Numbered from the stretch's first letter, positions 49,530-59,680 are shown. The stretch is 64,000 bases of DNA from DATEDA01 sp963820965 (GCA_963820965.1 CAWGCC010000011.1:115651-179650), one strand, 5' to 3'. Made by a program: numbers and translations. The notes: generated from the sequence alone by a model not told the origin.

Positions 49530-50876
49530 TCAGCCGGCCGCCTTGCAGTCGCGCAATGCGAGGCCCTTCTCCTTGGCGTACTGCGCCGCCGAGGCCTCGA
49601 TCATCGGGCGCACGATCGACTGATCGGAGGTGATCCAGTCGGTGATCGGCTTCCAGGCCTTGCCGTCCCACTGCAGGAACTTCACCGAGCCGCCGCCTTC
49701 GTGGTCCATGCACGAGACCTTCAGCGGCTGCATCAGACCGGACGCGCCGAGCGCCTTGAGGCGCGCTTCGCTGATCTCCAGGTTCTCCAGACCCCAGCGC
49801 ATCTGCTCGCCGGTGATCGACTTGCCCTTGCCGTACTTTTCCTGCGCGAGACGGATCGCCTCGGTGGTGACGATGCCGGCGACGATGCCGCGGGTATGGT
49901 AGATCGACCCGATGCGGGACTTGTCGTCCATCTCGCCTTTGCCCTTGCCGTAGACGTGCTTGAGGACGTCCTGCATCACCGGGAAGCTGGTGCCGGGCAG
50001 GTTGAAGCCCGCGGCGATGTAGCCCTTCGCCGCGTCGCCGGCCGGGATCACGTCCTCCTCGGCCCCCGACCACCACACCCCGAGCACCTTGTCGCGCGGG
50101 AAGCCTACCTTCGCCGCCGCCTTCAGCGCCGTCGGGTTCATCACCCCCCACCCCCGCAGGATCACCCAGTCGGGCCGGATCTGGCGCACCTGCAGCCACT
50201 GCGCCTGCTGCTCGTTGCCCGGATGCGGCACGGCGATATGCGTCACCTCGAAGCCGTACTTCTTCGCTTGCGCGTCGAGAACCGGGATCGTCTCCTTGCC
50301 GTAGGCCGAGTCGTGATAGAGATTCACGATCTTCTTGCCCTTCAGCTTGTCCATCCCGCCTTCCCTCTGGCCGATGAACTTGATCTTCGCGGTGTTCTGC
50401 GACCAGTAGTTGGTGATCAGCGGGAAGACGTAGGGGAAGACGCGTCCATCCGAGGCATCGGTTCGGCCGTAGCCCATCGATATCACCGGGATCTTGTCCG
50501 CCGTAGCCTTCTCGATCAGCGAGTAGGTGATGCCGGTCGAGAGCGGATGGATGACGGTCGCGCCCGTCGGCCCTTTCTTCTTCGAGCGCTCGTAGCACTC
50601 GACGCCGCGGGCGTTGTTGTACTCGGTCTCGCACTTCTCCCAGGTGAGCTTGACGCCGTTGATGCCGCCATCCCGGGCGTTCAGCATCGCGAAGTAGTCG
50701 ATCATGCCGCCGCCGAAGCCGGAGCCGCCGGGGGCATAGGGCCCGACCCAGTAAAAGTTGGCCGGGATGAACTGTTCCTGCTGGGCGTGCGCGCCGGTCG
50801 CGAGGACCGCGAACCCGGCTGCGGCAACGACCGCCGCGACGGGCCGGGCGGCTCGTTTCCCAAGGTCATTCCACAT
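49530..50876 (-). CDS. livK: branched-chain-type ABC transporter substrate-binding protein (LivK)
   Basis: 448 residues from ATG 50876, with RBS GAGGAGATCA just upstream and a signal peptide (AVVAAAGFAVLATGAHAQ). Periplasmic-binding-protein fold (Peripla_BP_6) is seen in FYWVGPYAPGGSGFGGGMIDYFAML, VKLTWEKCETEYNNARGVECYE, GATVIHPLSTGITYSLIEKATADKIPVISMGYG and VNLYHDSAYGKETIPVLDAQAKKYGFEV. The substrate is probably an aromatic or branched acid; this receptor is longer than the amino-acid-specific LivJ. Confidence 0.9.
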   Translation of the reverse strand: MWNDLGKRAARPVAAVVAAAGFAVLATGAHAQQEQFIPANFYWVGPYAPGGSGFGGGMIDYFAMLNARDGGINGVKLTWEKCETEYNNARGVECYERSKKKGPTGATVIHPLSTGITYSLIEKATADKIPVISMGYGRTDASDGRVFPYVFPLITNYWSQNTAKIKFIGQREGGMDKLKGKKIVNLYHDSAYGKETIPVLDAQAKKYGFEVTHIAVPHPGNEQQAQWLQVRQIRPDWVILRGWGVMNPTALKAAAKVGFPRDKVLGVWWSGAEEDVIPAGDAAKGYIAAGFNLPGTSFPVMQDVLKHVYGKGKGEMDDKSRIGSIYHTRGIVAGIVTTEAIRLAQEKYGKGKSITGEQMRWGLENLEISEARLKALGASGLMQPLKVSCMDHEGGGSVKFLQWDGKAWKPITDWITSDQSIVRPMIEASAAQYAKEKGLALRDCKAAG

Positions 50877-50997
50877 CGTTGATCTCCTCAAAGTGGTGAA
50901 AACTCCCCCTGCTTCCGAGACAGGTTGTCGGTGTTTTCGTTTGGGCCGGAACTATACGCCAAACCCCAAGCCGCTCAAAGTCTAAGCGCCGGGCAGC

Positions 50998-52074
50998 CTA
51001 GTGGGGGAACGGCCACAGCCGGAGCTTCTCCTTGCCGATCTGCCACAGCCGGGCGAGGCCGTGCGGCTCGACGATCAGGAAGAAGATGATCAGCGCGCCG
51101 AAGATGATCAGCTCCAGGTTCGACACGACGGCGTGCGAGATCTCGATCCCGGTCGCGTGCGAGATCCCCTGCGACAGCACGCTCAGGAAGATCGGGAGGA
51201 GCGTGATGAACGCCGCGCCGAGGAACGACCCCATGATGCTCCCCACCCCGCCGATGATGACCATGAAGAGGATCCGGAACGAGAGGTCGAGGTTGAACGC
51301 CTCCGGCTCCACCGTCCCGAGGTAGCAGTACGCGTAGAGCGCGCCGGCCACGCCGCAGTAGAACGAGCTGATCGCGAACGCGAGCAGCTTGGTGTGCATC
51401 AGGCGGATGCCGATCACGCCCGCCGCGACGTCCATGTCGCGGACCGCCATGAACGCGCGGCCGGTCTCGCTCCGCACCAGGTTCTTCGCGAGCAGCGCGA
51501 GGACGGTGACGACGGCGAGCGTGAGCAGGTACTTCGCGACCGGCGACTCGAAGGCGTAGCCGAGGATCTCGATCTTCTGCGCGGTGATGACCCCGGAGGA
51601 GCTGTTGTTCGAGAACCAGCCGACGCGCTGCAGCGCCCACAGCACGAAGAACTGGCAGGCGAGGGTCGCGACCGCGAGGTAAAAGCCCTTGATCCGCAGG
51701 CTGGGCAGGCCGAACACCACGCCTACCAGCGCCGCGCACAGGCCGGCGAGGATGAACGAGCCGAGGATCGGCATGCCCGGAATGCGCAGCTCGAAGTTGT
51801 ACGCCATGAACGCGCCGACGGCCATGAACGCGGCCGTCCCGAGCGAGAGCTGCCCGGCATAGCCGGTCAGGATGTTGAGGCCGAGCGCGGCCAGCCCGAA
51901 GACGAGGAACGGCGTGAGCAGCGCGGAGAGCCAGTACTGGTCGGCGACCAGCGGCACGACGACGAATGCGACCAGGAGCAGCGCGCCGATCCCGATCCGG
52001 TCCTGCAGGATCGGGAAGATCTGCTGGTCGGCGGCGTAGCTCGTCTTGAACTGCCCTGCTTCGCGATAGAACAT
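50998..52074 (-). CDS. livM: branched-chain-type ABC transporter permease (LivM)
   Basis: 358 residues with about nine membrane segments. The conserved LivM signature LGLNILTGYAGQLSLGTAAFMAVGAFMAY and GIRLMHTKLLAFAISSFYCGVAGALYAYCYLGTVEPEAFNLDLSF are present, plus VIIGGVGSIMGSFLGAAF, the EAA-like cytoplasmic loop. It pairs with LivH as the channel. Intact. Confidence 0.93.
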   Translation of the reverse strand: MFYREAGQFKTSYAADQQIFPILQDRIGIGALLLVAFVVVPLVADQYWLSALLTPFLVFGLAALGLNILTGYAGQLSLGTAAFMAVGAFMAYNFELRIPGMPILGSFILAGLCAALVGVVFGLPSLRIKGFYLAVATLACQFFVLWALQRVGWFSNNSSSGVITAQKIEILGYAFESPVAKYLLTLAVVTVLALLAKNLVRSETGRAFMAVRDMDVAAGVIGIRLMHTKLLAFAISSFYCGVAGALYAYCYLGTVEPEAFNLDLSFRILFMVIIGGVGSIMGSFLGAAFITLLPIFLSVLSQGISHATGIEISHAVVSNLELIIFGALIIFFLIVEPHGLARLWQIGKEKLRLWPFPH

Positions 52075-52106
52075 CTAGGAACTCTCTCGAAATTACTTCG
52101 CACGAA

Positions 52107-52164
52107 CAAGGGGCGACGCCCCTTGTATATCCCCCACGCTGGAACAAGGGGGCAAGCCCCCTTG
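52107..52164. repeat. CAAGGGG hairpin repeats, copies 2 and 3
   Basis: Two palindromes in the livH-livM gap: 52107-52125 (CAAGGGGC-GAC-GCCCCTTG) and 52145-52164 (CAAGGGGGC-AA-GCCCCCTTG). The second is followed by CAGATCCCC, the reverse complement of the flank of the copy at 14411-14431, so it is the same family in inverted orientation. In the livHM mRNA they would fold into stem-loops. Confidence 0.75.
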
Positions 52165-52209
52165 CAGATCCCCAGCCTTTCGCACGCCGGTCGTTCTTGA
52201 GCGGCGCTC

Positions 52210-53109
52210 CTACACCCTCTCGATGATCTTCTCGCCGAACAGCCCCTGCGGCCGCACCAGCAGGAAGAGAAGCGCGATCACGTACGCGAACCACGATTCG
52301 ATCCCGCCGCCGACGTAAGGACCGAGGTACACCTCGGCGAGCTTCTCGGCGGCGCCGATAATCAGCCCGCCGACGATCGCGCCGGCGATCGACTCGAAGC
52401 CGCCGAGGATCAGCACCGGCAGCGCCTTGAGCGCGACGAACGTAAGGGCGTACTGGACGCCGTTCCGCACCCCCCACATGAGGCCGGCGACGAGCGCGAC
52501 GAAGCCGGCGACCGCCCAGACGATGCCCCAGATCTGCTTGAGCGGAATGCCGACCGCGAGCGCGGCCTGGTGGTCGTCGGCCACGGCGCGCAGCGCCCGC
52601 CCGATCCGCGTCTTCTGGAAGAACACCGCGAGCACCGCGACCAGGATCCCGGCGACGCCCGCCGCGAACAGGTCGAACTGGCTGATGTTGATGTTCGTCT
52701 TCTGCGACAGCCACTCCATCGGCACGTCCGGAATGCCGAGCTCGAGCCCGTGCGGCTGCGAGCCCCACACGAGCTGCGACAGGCCCTCGAGGACGAACGT
52801 GAGGCCGATCGTCGCCATGAAGAGGGTGATCGGCGGCTGGTTCACGAGCGGCCGCAGCACCACCTTCTCGATGGCGAGGCCGAGCACCACCATCACCGCC
52901 AGCGTGATGACGAGCGCGAGCCAGAAGTTGACGCCGCGCTCGAGCAGGCTGACGAACGTCAGCGCGGCGAAGAACACCATCGCGCCCTGGGCGAAGTTGA
53001 ACACGCCCGAGGCCTTGTAGATGAGGACGAAGCCGAGCGCGACGAGCGAGTACATCACCCCGGCGAGCAGCCCGCCGGCGAGCACCTCGATGAAGAATGC
53101 GAACTCCAT
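52210..53109 (-). CDS. livH: branched-chain-type ABC transporter permease (LivH)
   Basis: 299 residues from ATG 53109 (MEFAFFIEVLAGGLLAGVMYSLVALGFVLIYKASGVFNFAQGAMVFF). This opening, with GVFNFAQGA, is the LivH hallmark. GIPLKQIWGIVWAVAGFVALVAGLMWG and LPVLILGGFESIAGAIVGGLIIGAAEKLAE complete the family pattern. About eight membrane segments. Thirteen bases separate it from livG. Confidence 0.93.
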   Translation of the reverse strand: MEFAFFIEVLAGGLLAGVMYSLVALGFVLIYKASGVFNFAQGAMVFFAALTFVSLLERGVNFWLALVITLAVMVVLGLAIEKVVLRPLVNQPPITLFMATIGLTFVLEGLSQLVWGSQPHGLELGIPDVPMEWLSQKTNINISQFDLFAAGVAGILVAVLAVFFQKTRIGRALRAVADDHQAALAVGIPLKQIWGIVWAVAGFVALVAGLMWGVRNGVQYALTFVALKALPVLILGGFESIAGAIVGGLIIGAAEKLAEVYLGPYVGGGIESWFAYVIALLFLLVRPQGLFGEKIIERV

Positions 53110-53122
53110 GTGCACCTCGCTC

Positions 53123-53911
53123 CTAGTGCGCGACGCCAAGATAGGCGTCGATCACGCGCTGGTCGCTCCGCACCACGTCGGGCGTGCCGTCGGCGATCTT
53201 GCGGCCGTAGTCGAGCACCACCACCCGGTCCGAGATGTCCATCACCACGCCCATGTCGTGCTCGATCAGCACGATGGTGGTGCCGTACTGGTCGTTGACG
53301 TCGAGGACGAAGCGGCACATGTCCTGCTTCTCCTCCATGTTCATGCCGGCCATCGGCTCGTCGAGCAGCAGGAGATCGGGCTCGGCGGCGAGCGCCCGCG
53401 CGAGCTCGACGCGCTTCTGCAGGCCGTACGGCAGCCGCCCGACGGGCGTCTTGCGGATGTGCTGGATCTCGAGGAAGTCGATCACCTCCTCGACCTTCCG
53501 CCGGTGCTCCATCTCCTCGCGCTTCGCCGGGCCGAACCAGACCGCCTGCTGCAGGAAGTTGGTGCGCATCTTCAGGTTGCGCCCGGTCATGATGTTGTCG
53601 AGCACGCTCATGCCCTTGAAGAGGGCGATGTTCTGGAACGTGCGGGCGATGCCCATCTTCGCCGCCTCGTGACTGTCCATGTCGGGGCGGGTCTGGCCCT
53701 TGTACGTGATCTTGCCCTGCTGCGGATGGTAGACGCCGTTGATGACGTTCAGCATCGAGCTCTTGCCGGCGCCGTTCGGGCCGATGATCGCGCGGATCTC
53801 GTGCTCGCGGACGTCGAACGAGACGTCCTGCAGCGCCTTCACGCCGCCGAACGAGAGCGCGACGCCCTCGACCGCCAGCACCGGCCCGCCGATTTCGCGT
53901 CGCTGCTGCAT
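53123..53911 (-). CDS. livG: branched-chain-type ABC transporter ATP-binding protein (LivG)
   Basis: 262 residues. Walker A GPNGAGKSSMLNVINGVYHP near residue 46, a long alpha-helical insertion typical of LivG, signature region LPYGLQKRVELARALAAEPDLLLLDEPMAGMN (combined signature and Walker B) and D-loop MNMEEK. First gene of the transporter block after the acyl-CoA synthetase, 20 bases away. Intact. Confidence 0.93.
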   Translation of the reverse strand: MQQRREIGGPVLAVEGVALSFGGVKALQDVSFDVREHEIRAIIGPNGAGKSSMLNVINGVYHPQQGKITYKGQTRPDMDSHEAAKMGIARTFQNIALFKGMSVLDNIMTGRNLKMRTNFLQQAVWFGPAKREEMEHRRKVEEVIDFLEIQHIRKTPVGRLPYGLQKRVELARALAAEPDLLLLDEPMAGMNMEEKQDMCRFVLDVNDQYGTTIVLIEHDMGVVMDISDRVVVLDYGRKIADGTPDVVRSDQRVIDAYLGVAH

Positions 53912-53930
53912 CGGCTCGCGGGCCCGCGCC

Positions 53931-55884
53931 TCAGGCGGCCTTCTTCGCGGCGGCGGCCGGGAACGTCTTCGCGTCGGCGATCTTCAGATTCGCGGCGATC
54001 TTGCCGACGCGGCCGTCCTCGAACTTCACCTGCGTCTCGATGTAGCACTCCTTCTTCCCGCCGTAGAGCGCGTCGATCAGCACCCCGTACTTGTCGGCGA
54101 TGAACCCCCGGCGCACCTTCCGCGAGCGGGTGATCTCGCCGTCGTCGGGGTCGAGCTCCTTGTGCAGGACGAGGAAGCGGTGGATCTGCGAGCCGGCGAG
54201 CTTCGGATCGGCGGCGAGGTCGGCGTTCACCTTCTCGACGCAGTCGCGCACGAGATCGAACACCGCCGCGTGGCTGGCGAGGTCGGTGTAGCCCGAGAAC
54301 GCGAGGTTCCGCCGCTCGGCCCAGTTGGCGACCGCTTCGAAGTCGATGTTGATGAACGCGCACGCCATGTCGCGCGCGTGGCCGAATGCCACCGCCTCTT
54401 TGATGTACGGGAAGAACTTCAGCTTGTTCTCGAGGTACTTCGGCGCGAAGAGCGTGCCGTCCGCGAGCTTCCCCACGTCCTTCGCGCGGTCGATGATCTT
54501 GAGATGGCCGTCCTGGTCGAAGTAGCCGGCGTCGCCGGTCTGGAACCAGCCGTCGTTCGTCTTCGCCTCGGCGGTGGCCTCGGGGTTCTTGTAGTAGCTC
54601 TGGAAGAGCCCCGGCGAGCGGATGAGGATCTCGCCCGCGTCGGTCACCTTGATCTCGACGCCCTTCACCGGCGGGCCGACGGTGTCGGCCTTCACCTGGC
54701 CGTTCGGCTGCACGCACACGAACACCGAGGTCTCGGTCGAGCCGTAGAGCTGCTTGAGGTTGATGCCGATCGAGCGGTAGAAGACGAAGAGGTCGGGCCC
54801 GATCGCTTCGCCCGCGGTGTAGGCGAGCCGCACCCGGCTCATGCCGAGCACGTTCCGCAGCGGCCCGTAGACGAGGACGTCGCCGATCCGGTACAGCAGC
54901 CGGTCGACGAGGCCCACCGGCTCGCTTCGCGTCGAGGATCTTCGCGCCGACGCGCCGCGCGAGCCCCATGAAGTAGCGGTACATCCCGCGCTTGAGCGCG
55001 CTCGCGTCCTCCATCCGGATCGTCACCTGCGTGAGCAGCGCCTCCAGCACGCGCGGCACCGCGAAGTAGTATGTCGGCCCGATCTCGCGCATGTCGGCCA
55101 TCACCGTCTCGACCGACTCGGGGCACGAGACGCAGAAGCCGACGACGTAGGGCTGCGCGTACGAGAAGATGTTCTGCCCGATCCAGGCGGGCGGCATGTA
55201 CGCGAGCACCTCCTCGTCGGGCGTGAGCCCTTCCATCTCGGCGCCCATGCGCGCGGCGGTGATGAGGTTGGCGTGGGTGAGGACCACGCCCTTCGGCTGG
55301 CCGGTGGTGCCCGAGGTGAAGAACATCGCCGCGGTGTCGGACGGCTGGCCCTTCTCGACCTCGGCGAGAAAGAAGTCGGGGTTGCGAGCGTCGAACTCGC
55401 GCCCGGCCGCCTGGAGGCTCTCGAAGCTCGCGAGCCCGGGCTGCGCGTAGTTCCGCAGACCGCGCGCGTCGTCGAAGTAGATGTGCGCGAGCTTCGGGCA
55501 CTGCGCCTTGACCTCGAGCAGCTTGTCGACCTGCTCCTGGTCCTCGACGATCGCGAACGCGATCTCGGCGTTCTGGAAGACGAACACCATCTCCTGCGCG
55601 GCGGCGTCGGAGTAGAGCGGGATGGGAATGCCGCCGAGGCTCTGCACCGCGGCCACCGCCCAGTAGAGGCGCGGGCGGTTCTCGCCGACGATCGCGAGGC
55701 TCATGCCCCGCTTGAACCCCTGGGCGGCGAGGCCGCACGCGAGCGCGCGCACCTCGGCGGCGACCTCCGACCAGGTCCAGGCCTGCCAGATGCCGAGGTC
55801 CTTCTCGCGGATCGCGGGATGGTCGCCGCGAACCCTGGCGTGATGAAGCAGCAGGCGCGGGAAAGTGTCGAGCCGCTCCGCCAT
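53931..55884 (-). CDS. long-chain acyl-CoA synthetase (AMP-forming; one frameshift)
   Basis: About 650 residues from ATG 55884 (MAERLDTFPRLLLHHARVRGDHPAIREKDLGIW). AMP-binding motif MFFTSGTTGQPKGVVLTHANLI near residue 190; later GSTETSVFVCVQPNGQVK and GWFQTGDAGYFDQDGHLKIIDRAKDVGKLADG. One extra base near 54922 separates the two halves (after DAKRA) and its removal gives a whole number of codons. It activates fatty or aryl-alkanoic acids with CoA. It precedes the Liv genes and follows the hydroxyacyl-CoA dehydrogenase, suggesting uptake and beta-oxidation of the same acid. Confidence 0.9.
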
Positions 55885-56016
55885 GTCACCCTCCTCGAGG
55901 CTCAAACCCGGGCAAGAAAAGCGCGCCGCGGTTGTCTTTCCCCCGGTCGCGCGAGCGCGCGGATTGTAACCGACGCCCCGCAGCGTCGGGCGGGGCTCGC
56001 CGGCCCGGGCGAGGGG

Positions 56017-56870
56017 CTAGCCGTACGTGAAGAACCCGCGCCCGGTCTTGCTGCCCGAGATACCCCGCCTCGACCATCTCGACGAGGAGCGGCGCCGGGC
56101 GGTACTTCGGGTCCTTGAACCCTTCGAACAGCACGTTCAGCACCGCGAGCTCGACGTCGAGCCCGATCAGGTCGCAGAGCGCGAGCGGGCCGATCGGGTG
56201 GTTGCAGCCGAGCTTCATCGCCTCGTCGATCTCGGCCGCGGTGGCGAGCCCTTCGCCGAGCGCGAAGATCGCCTCGTTGATCATCGGGCAGAGCAGGCGG
56301 TTGACGACGAAGCCGGGCGAGTTCCGCACCTTCACCGGGTGCCTTGCCGATCTTCTTCGTGATCGCCTCGACCGCGGCGTAGGTCTCGTCCGACGTGGCG
56401 AGCCCGCGGATCAGCTCGACGAGCTGCATCACCGGCACCGGGTTGAAGAAATGCATCCCGATCACCTTGTCGGGGCGCTTCGTCGCCGCGGCGATCCGCG
56501 TCAGCGAGATCGAGGAGGTGTTCGACGCGAGGATCGCGTCCGGCTTCGCCAGCGCGTCGAGCTGGGCGAAGATCTTGAGCTTCAGCTCGAGGTTCTCGGT
56601 CGCCGCCTCGATCAGGAGGTCGCAGTCCTTGAGCGCCGCGACGTCGGTCGAGGTCTTGATCCGCCCGAGCGCCGCGGCCTTGTCGCCGGCGCTCATCTTC
56701 TCCTTCTTCACCAGCCGCTCGAGGCTGCCGTCGATCGTCTTCAGGCCGCGGTCGACCTGCGCCTGGCCGATGTCGGTCATCGTCACCGCGTGCCCCGCGA
56801 CGGCGAACGCCTGCGCGATGCCGTTGCCCATGGTGCCGGCGCCGACGACGCCGATGGTTTCAATTGCCAT
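56017..56870 (-). CDS. 3-hydroxybutyryl-CoA dehydrogenase (two frameshifts)
   Basis: About 283 residues after correction. NAD-binding motif IGVVGAGTMGNGIAQAFAVAGHAVTMTDI at the N-terminus, catalytic His/Glu region IGMHFFNPVPVMQLVELIRG near residue 140, then GFVVNRLLCPMINEAIFALGEG and GCNHPIGPLALCDLIGLDV. Two extra bases (about 56337 and 56051) break the frame; corrected, the tail reads GYLGSKTGRGFFTYG and stops at 56017. Oxidises 3-hydroxyacyl-CoA with NAD. Corrected length equals the family norm. Confidence 0.9.
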
Positions 56871-56893
56871 TTCGGTTCACTCCTTCGATTGCC

Positions 56894-57651
56894 TCACGGC
56901 ATCACGATCTCGCGCGCGACGCCGCGCACGTCCATCTCGTAGTCGAGGCCCTGCACCGGCGGCCGCGCGAAGTGCCAGGTCAACCCGGCGTGCATCGCAC
57001 CGCGCGCCACGATCTCCGCGGCGAGAAACGAGTGGATGTCGTGGACGGTGTAGACCTGGGTCGCAGTCGCCGCCGCCCAGCCGGCGCCGAGCGATTCCAT
57101 CCGCCGCTCCTGCTCGGCGAGCACCCACCGCGCCTTCTCGCGCATCCCCGCCGGCGAGGTGTCGCCGTAGCGGACGATCCGTTCGCGGTAGCTGCCCGGG
57201 CCCCTCGGCCGCTTCGCCGCTGCCAGCGGTGATGAAGCTCAACGGCGTCTCCGATGCGCGCCGGCACCGTGTACGAGAACGCGTGAAAGCTCGGGCCGGC
57301 GGGTGGCGCCATCTTCCGGGCACACGTTGGACCGCGCCACCGGATTCACCTCGTTCTTGAACAGGCCCCAGCGCTCGAGCGTGCCGACGTAGACGCGGTT
57401 GAACGCCTTGAAGCCCTCCTCCGTGAACGGCTCGGGCGAGCGGAGCTCGCAGGCACAGAACGCGGTCGGCGCCATCCGCGCGCGTTCAGGTACGCCTCGA
57501 TCGCGCGAAACCCGTCTTCGATCGGCACCGGGCGCCGGAAGCGCGCCCGCTCGATCTCGAAACCGGGCTCGGCGGCGACGCCAGCGGAATACTGGAACGG
57601 CCCTTTGATGAAACGGAATCCGCCGGCGGGAAAAGCGATGACTTCGGCCAT
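56894..57651 (-). CDS. RidA-superfamily, CnbZ-like putative deaminase (four frameshifts)
   Basis: About 251 residues in pieces: MAEVIAFPAGGFRFIKGPFQYSAGVAAEPGFEIERARF, TAFCACELRSPEPFTEEGFKAFNRVYVGTLERWGLFKNEVNPVARSNVCPE, PSFHAFSYTVPA, SFITAGSGEAAEG and a C-terminal TATQVYTVHDIHSFLAAEIVARGAMHAGLTWHFARPPVQGLDYEMDVRGV. The frame changes are -1 (about 57480), +1 (57315), +1 (57250) and +1 (57197); they sum to +2 and the corrected length is a whole number of codons. The blocks resemble two RidA-like repeats, as in 2-amino-5-chloromuconate deaminase-like proteins. The assignment is tentative. Confidence 0.6.
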
Positions 57652-57813
57652 GTGCGCTCCGGCGCGTGGGATGCGGGATCGGCGATTGTAGCGCTGCTAT
57701 CTCGACCGCCAATCGTGGCAACTGCAATCTCAGGCCAGCGCCGGAAGCTCTATCGCGATCATCCCTTCGGGAACCCCGCGATCTGCGCAGCCTCCCGTGA
57801 GCGCGTCGCTCCG

Positions 57814-58731
57814 TCAGCGGCTGAGCACGGGCGGCCCCAGGCGCTGAAGGAGGCTGACGGCTTCCTGCGCCATCCGCGTCAGCGGGCGCTGCGCGGAAGT
57901 GGCGACGGCCATCACGCTGCGCAGCGCCGGCCGCACGATCGGGCGTGCGACGAGCTTCGCCCCGTCTCCCGCTTCGGGCAGCGCGCTGCGCGCCAGCACC
58001 GCGAAACCGTGTCCGCGTTGGACCAGGTCCAGGATCGCGCGGACGCCGTCGACCTCGAGCGCGATCTGCGGCTTCAGCCCGAGCGCGGCGAGGCGGGAGT
58101 CGACCAGCATGCGCACGGTGTGCGGACGGCTCGGAATGATGAGCGGGAACTCGGGCAGGCTCTTCAGCGTCACGGTCGTACCGCCGCCGGCGCCTCTTCC
58201 CGAGGCCGCGGGTCCGATCAGGCAGAGCGGCTGCTCGGCGAGGGGCACGAGCTCGACGTTCGGGGACGACGGCGGGTTATAGACGACGCCGACGTCGACG
58301 CGCCCGTGCGCGAGCCACTCCAGGATGTGCACCGTGAGCCCCTCGACGATGCTGATGTCGGCGCGTGGGAAGCGGCTCCGGAACTCGGCGACGAGCGGAC
58401 CGGAAAGCAGGCGCCCGACCGTCGGCGGCAGCCCCACCGCAACGCGCCCGACCGGCGCGGTGCGCGATTCGTCGAGGTCGGCCCTGGCGCTCTGCACCTG
58501 CTGGAGGATCCCGCGGGCGTGCGCGAGCAGGCGGCCGCCGGGAGATGTGAGCGTGACGCCGCGCCCGTTGCGCAGGAACAGCGTCTGCCGCAACTCCACC
58601 TCCAGGCTGCGGATCTGCCGCGAGAGGGCGGGTTGCGCGACCGCCAGCAGCTGTGCGGCCCGGGAGAAGCTGCCTGCGTCGGCGACGTGCACGAAGTATT
58701 CGAGCTGCCTCAGATCCATGCGGGCGTCCAT
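57814..58731 (-). CDS. LysR-family transcriptional regulator
   Basis: 305 residues (start 58731, or MDLRQ at 58719). Winged-helix DNA-binding region DLRQLEYFVHVADAGSFSRAAQLLAVAQPALSRQIRSLEVELRQTLFLRNGRGVTLTSPG, then the effector domain with PVGRVAVGLPPTVGRLLSGPLVAEFRSRFPRADI. Divergent from ligK across 246 bases, the classical arrangement for the activator of a catabolic operon. Relatives respond to aromatic intermediates. An ATAGCGCTAT palindrome lies just upstream of its start. Confidence 0.92.
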   Translation of the reverse strand: MDARMDLRQLEYFVHVADAGSFSRAAQLLAVAQPALSRQIRSLEVELRQTLFLRNGRGVTLTSPGGRLLAHARGILQQVQSARADLDESRTAPVGRVAVGLPPTVGRLLSGPLVAEFRSRFPRADISIVEGLTVHILEWLAHGRVDVGVVYNPPSSPNVELVPLAEQPLCLIGPAASGRGAGGGTTVTLKSLPEFPLIIPSRPHTVRMLVDSRLAALGLKPQIALEVDGVRAILDLVQRGHGFAVLARSALPEAGDGAKLVARPIVRPALRSVMAVATSAQRPLTRMAQEAVSLLQRLGPPVLSR

Positions 58732-58734
58732 GCC

Positions 58735-58744
58735 ATAGCGCTAT
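58735..58744. promoter_or_regulatory. palindrome at the LysR start, possible autoregulatory site
   Basis: A perfect ten-base palindrome ATAGCGCTAT four bases upstream of the LysR ATG. LysR regulators commonly bind T-N11-A dyads near their own promoter in the divergent region. The distance to ligK (about 235 bases) is longer than usual, so this probably concerns the regulator's own transcription. Confidence 0.35.
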
Positions 58745-58977
58745 AGCAGCTAGTCTAGCAATGCCGTTCCATTCTGGCGAGGCCTGCGACAGAATCGCTC
58801 CGCCATGAACTGCACGCACCCCCGCCCGATGCCCGCCGGATCCGCTTCGTCGCCCCCTTCCCACCCGCCCGCGTGGCGTCGCGCAGGCCGATCGTCGCGG
58901 TAGGGCACGCGGGCGCATCAGCGCACGTTCGGCACGTTTCCGATTCGCTGGACCAGGACCCAGAAGAGCGCGCCGTC

Positions 58978-59671
58978 ATGAACGGAATCGTCGTCCGCAA
59001 CATCGAGCGCGCCGATGCCGGCGCGGTGGAGCGCCTCGCGCCCTTCGGCGTCGCCACCCTGCACGAGGCGCAGGGCAGGGTCGGATTGATGAGGCCGTTC
59101 ATGCGGCCGGTCTATCCGGGGGCGAAGGCGTGCGGCACCGCCGTAACGGTGCTCGCACATCCCGGCGACAACTGGATGCTCCACGTCGCCGCGGAGATGA
59201 TCCGCCCCGGCGACGTCGTGATCGTCGCGCTGTCGGCGGAAAACACCGACGGGTTGTTCGGCGAGCTGCTCGCCACGTCGTACCGCGCCCGGGGCGCGAA
59301 GGGGCTCGTCATCGAAGCCGGCTGCCGCGACGTCGCCGAGCTGCAGGCGATGAAGTTCCCGGTGTGGTCGCGCGCCATTTCGGCCAAGGGCACGGTGAAG
59401 GCGACCGTCGGCTCGGTGAACATCCCCGTCGTGTGCGGCGGTGCGCTGATCCATCCGGGCGACGTCGTTGCGGCCGACGACGACGGCGTCGTCGTCATTC
59501 CGCGCGCCGCTGCGTCGAAGGTGGCCGATGCAGCCGCGGCCCGCGAGCAGAAGGAACATGCGAACCGCAAACGGCTCGCCGCCGGGGAGCTCGGCCTCGA
59601 CATCTACGGCATGCGCGACGCGCTTGCCAAGGCCGGGCCTGCGCTACGTCGACCACATAGACCAGATCTGA
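58978..59671 (+). CDS. ligK: 4-carboxy-4-hydroxy-2-oxoadipate (CHA) aldolase (frameshift near 3' end)
   Basis: About 230 residues, RraA-fold aldolase. MNGIVVRNIERADAGAVERLAPFGVATLHEAQGRVGLMRPFMRPVYPGAKACGTAVTVL, HPGDNWMLHVAAEMIRPGDVVIVAL, GLFGELLATSYRARGAKGLVIEAGCRDVAEL (Arg-Asp of the active site) and VNIPVVCGGALIHPGDVVAADDDGVVVIP. It cleaves CHA to pyruvate and oxaloacetate. An extra C near 59640 shifts the end; corrected, the tail reads LRYVDHIDQI and stops at 59671. First gene of the lig operon. Confidence 0.9.
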
Positions 59672-59680
59672 GGAAAAGAC

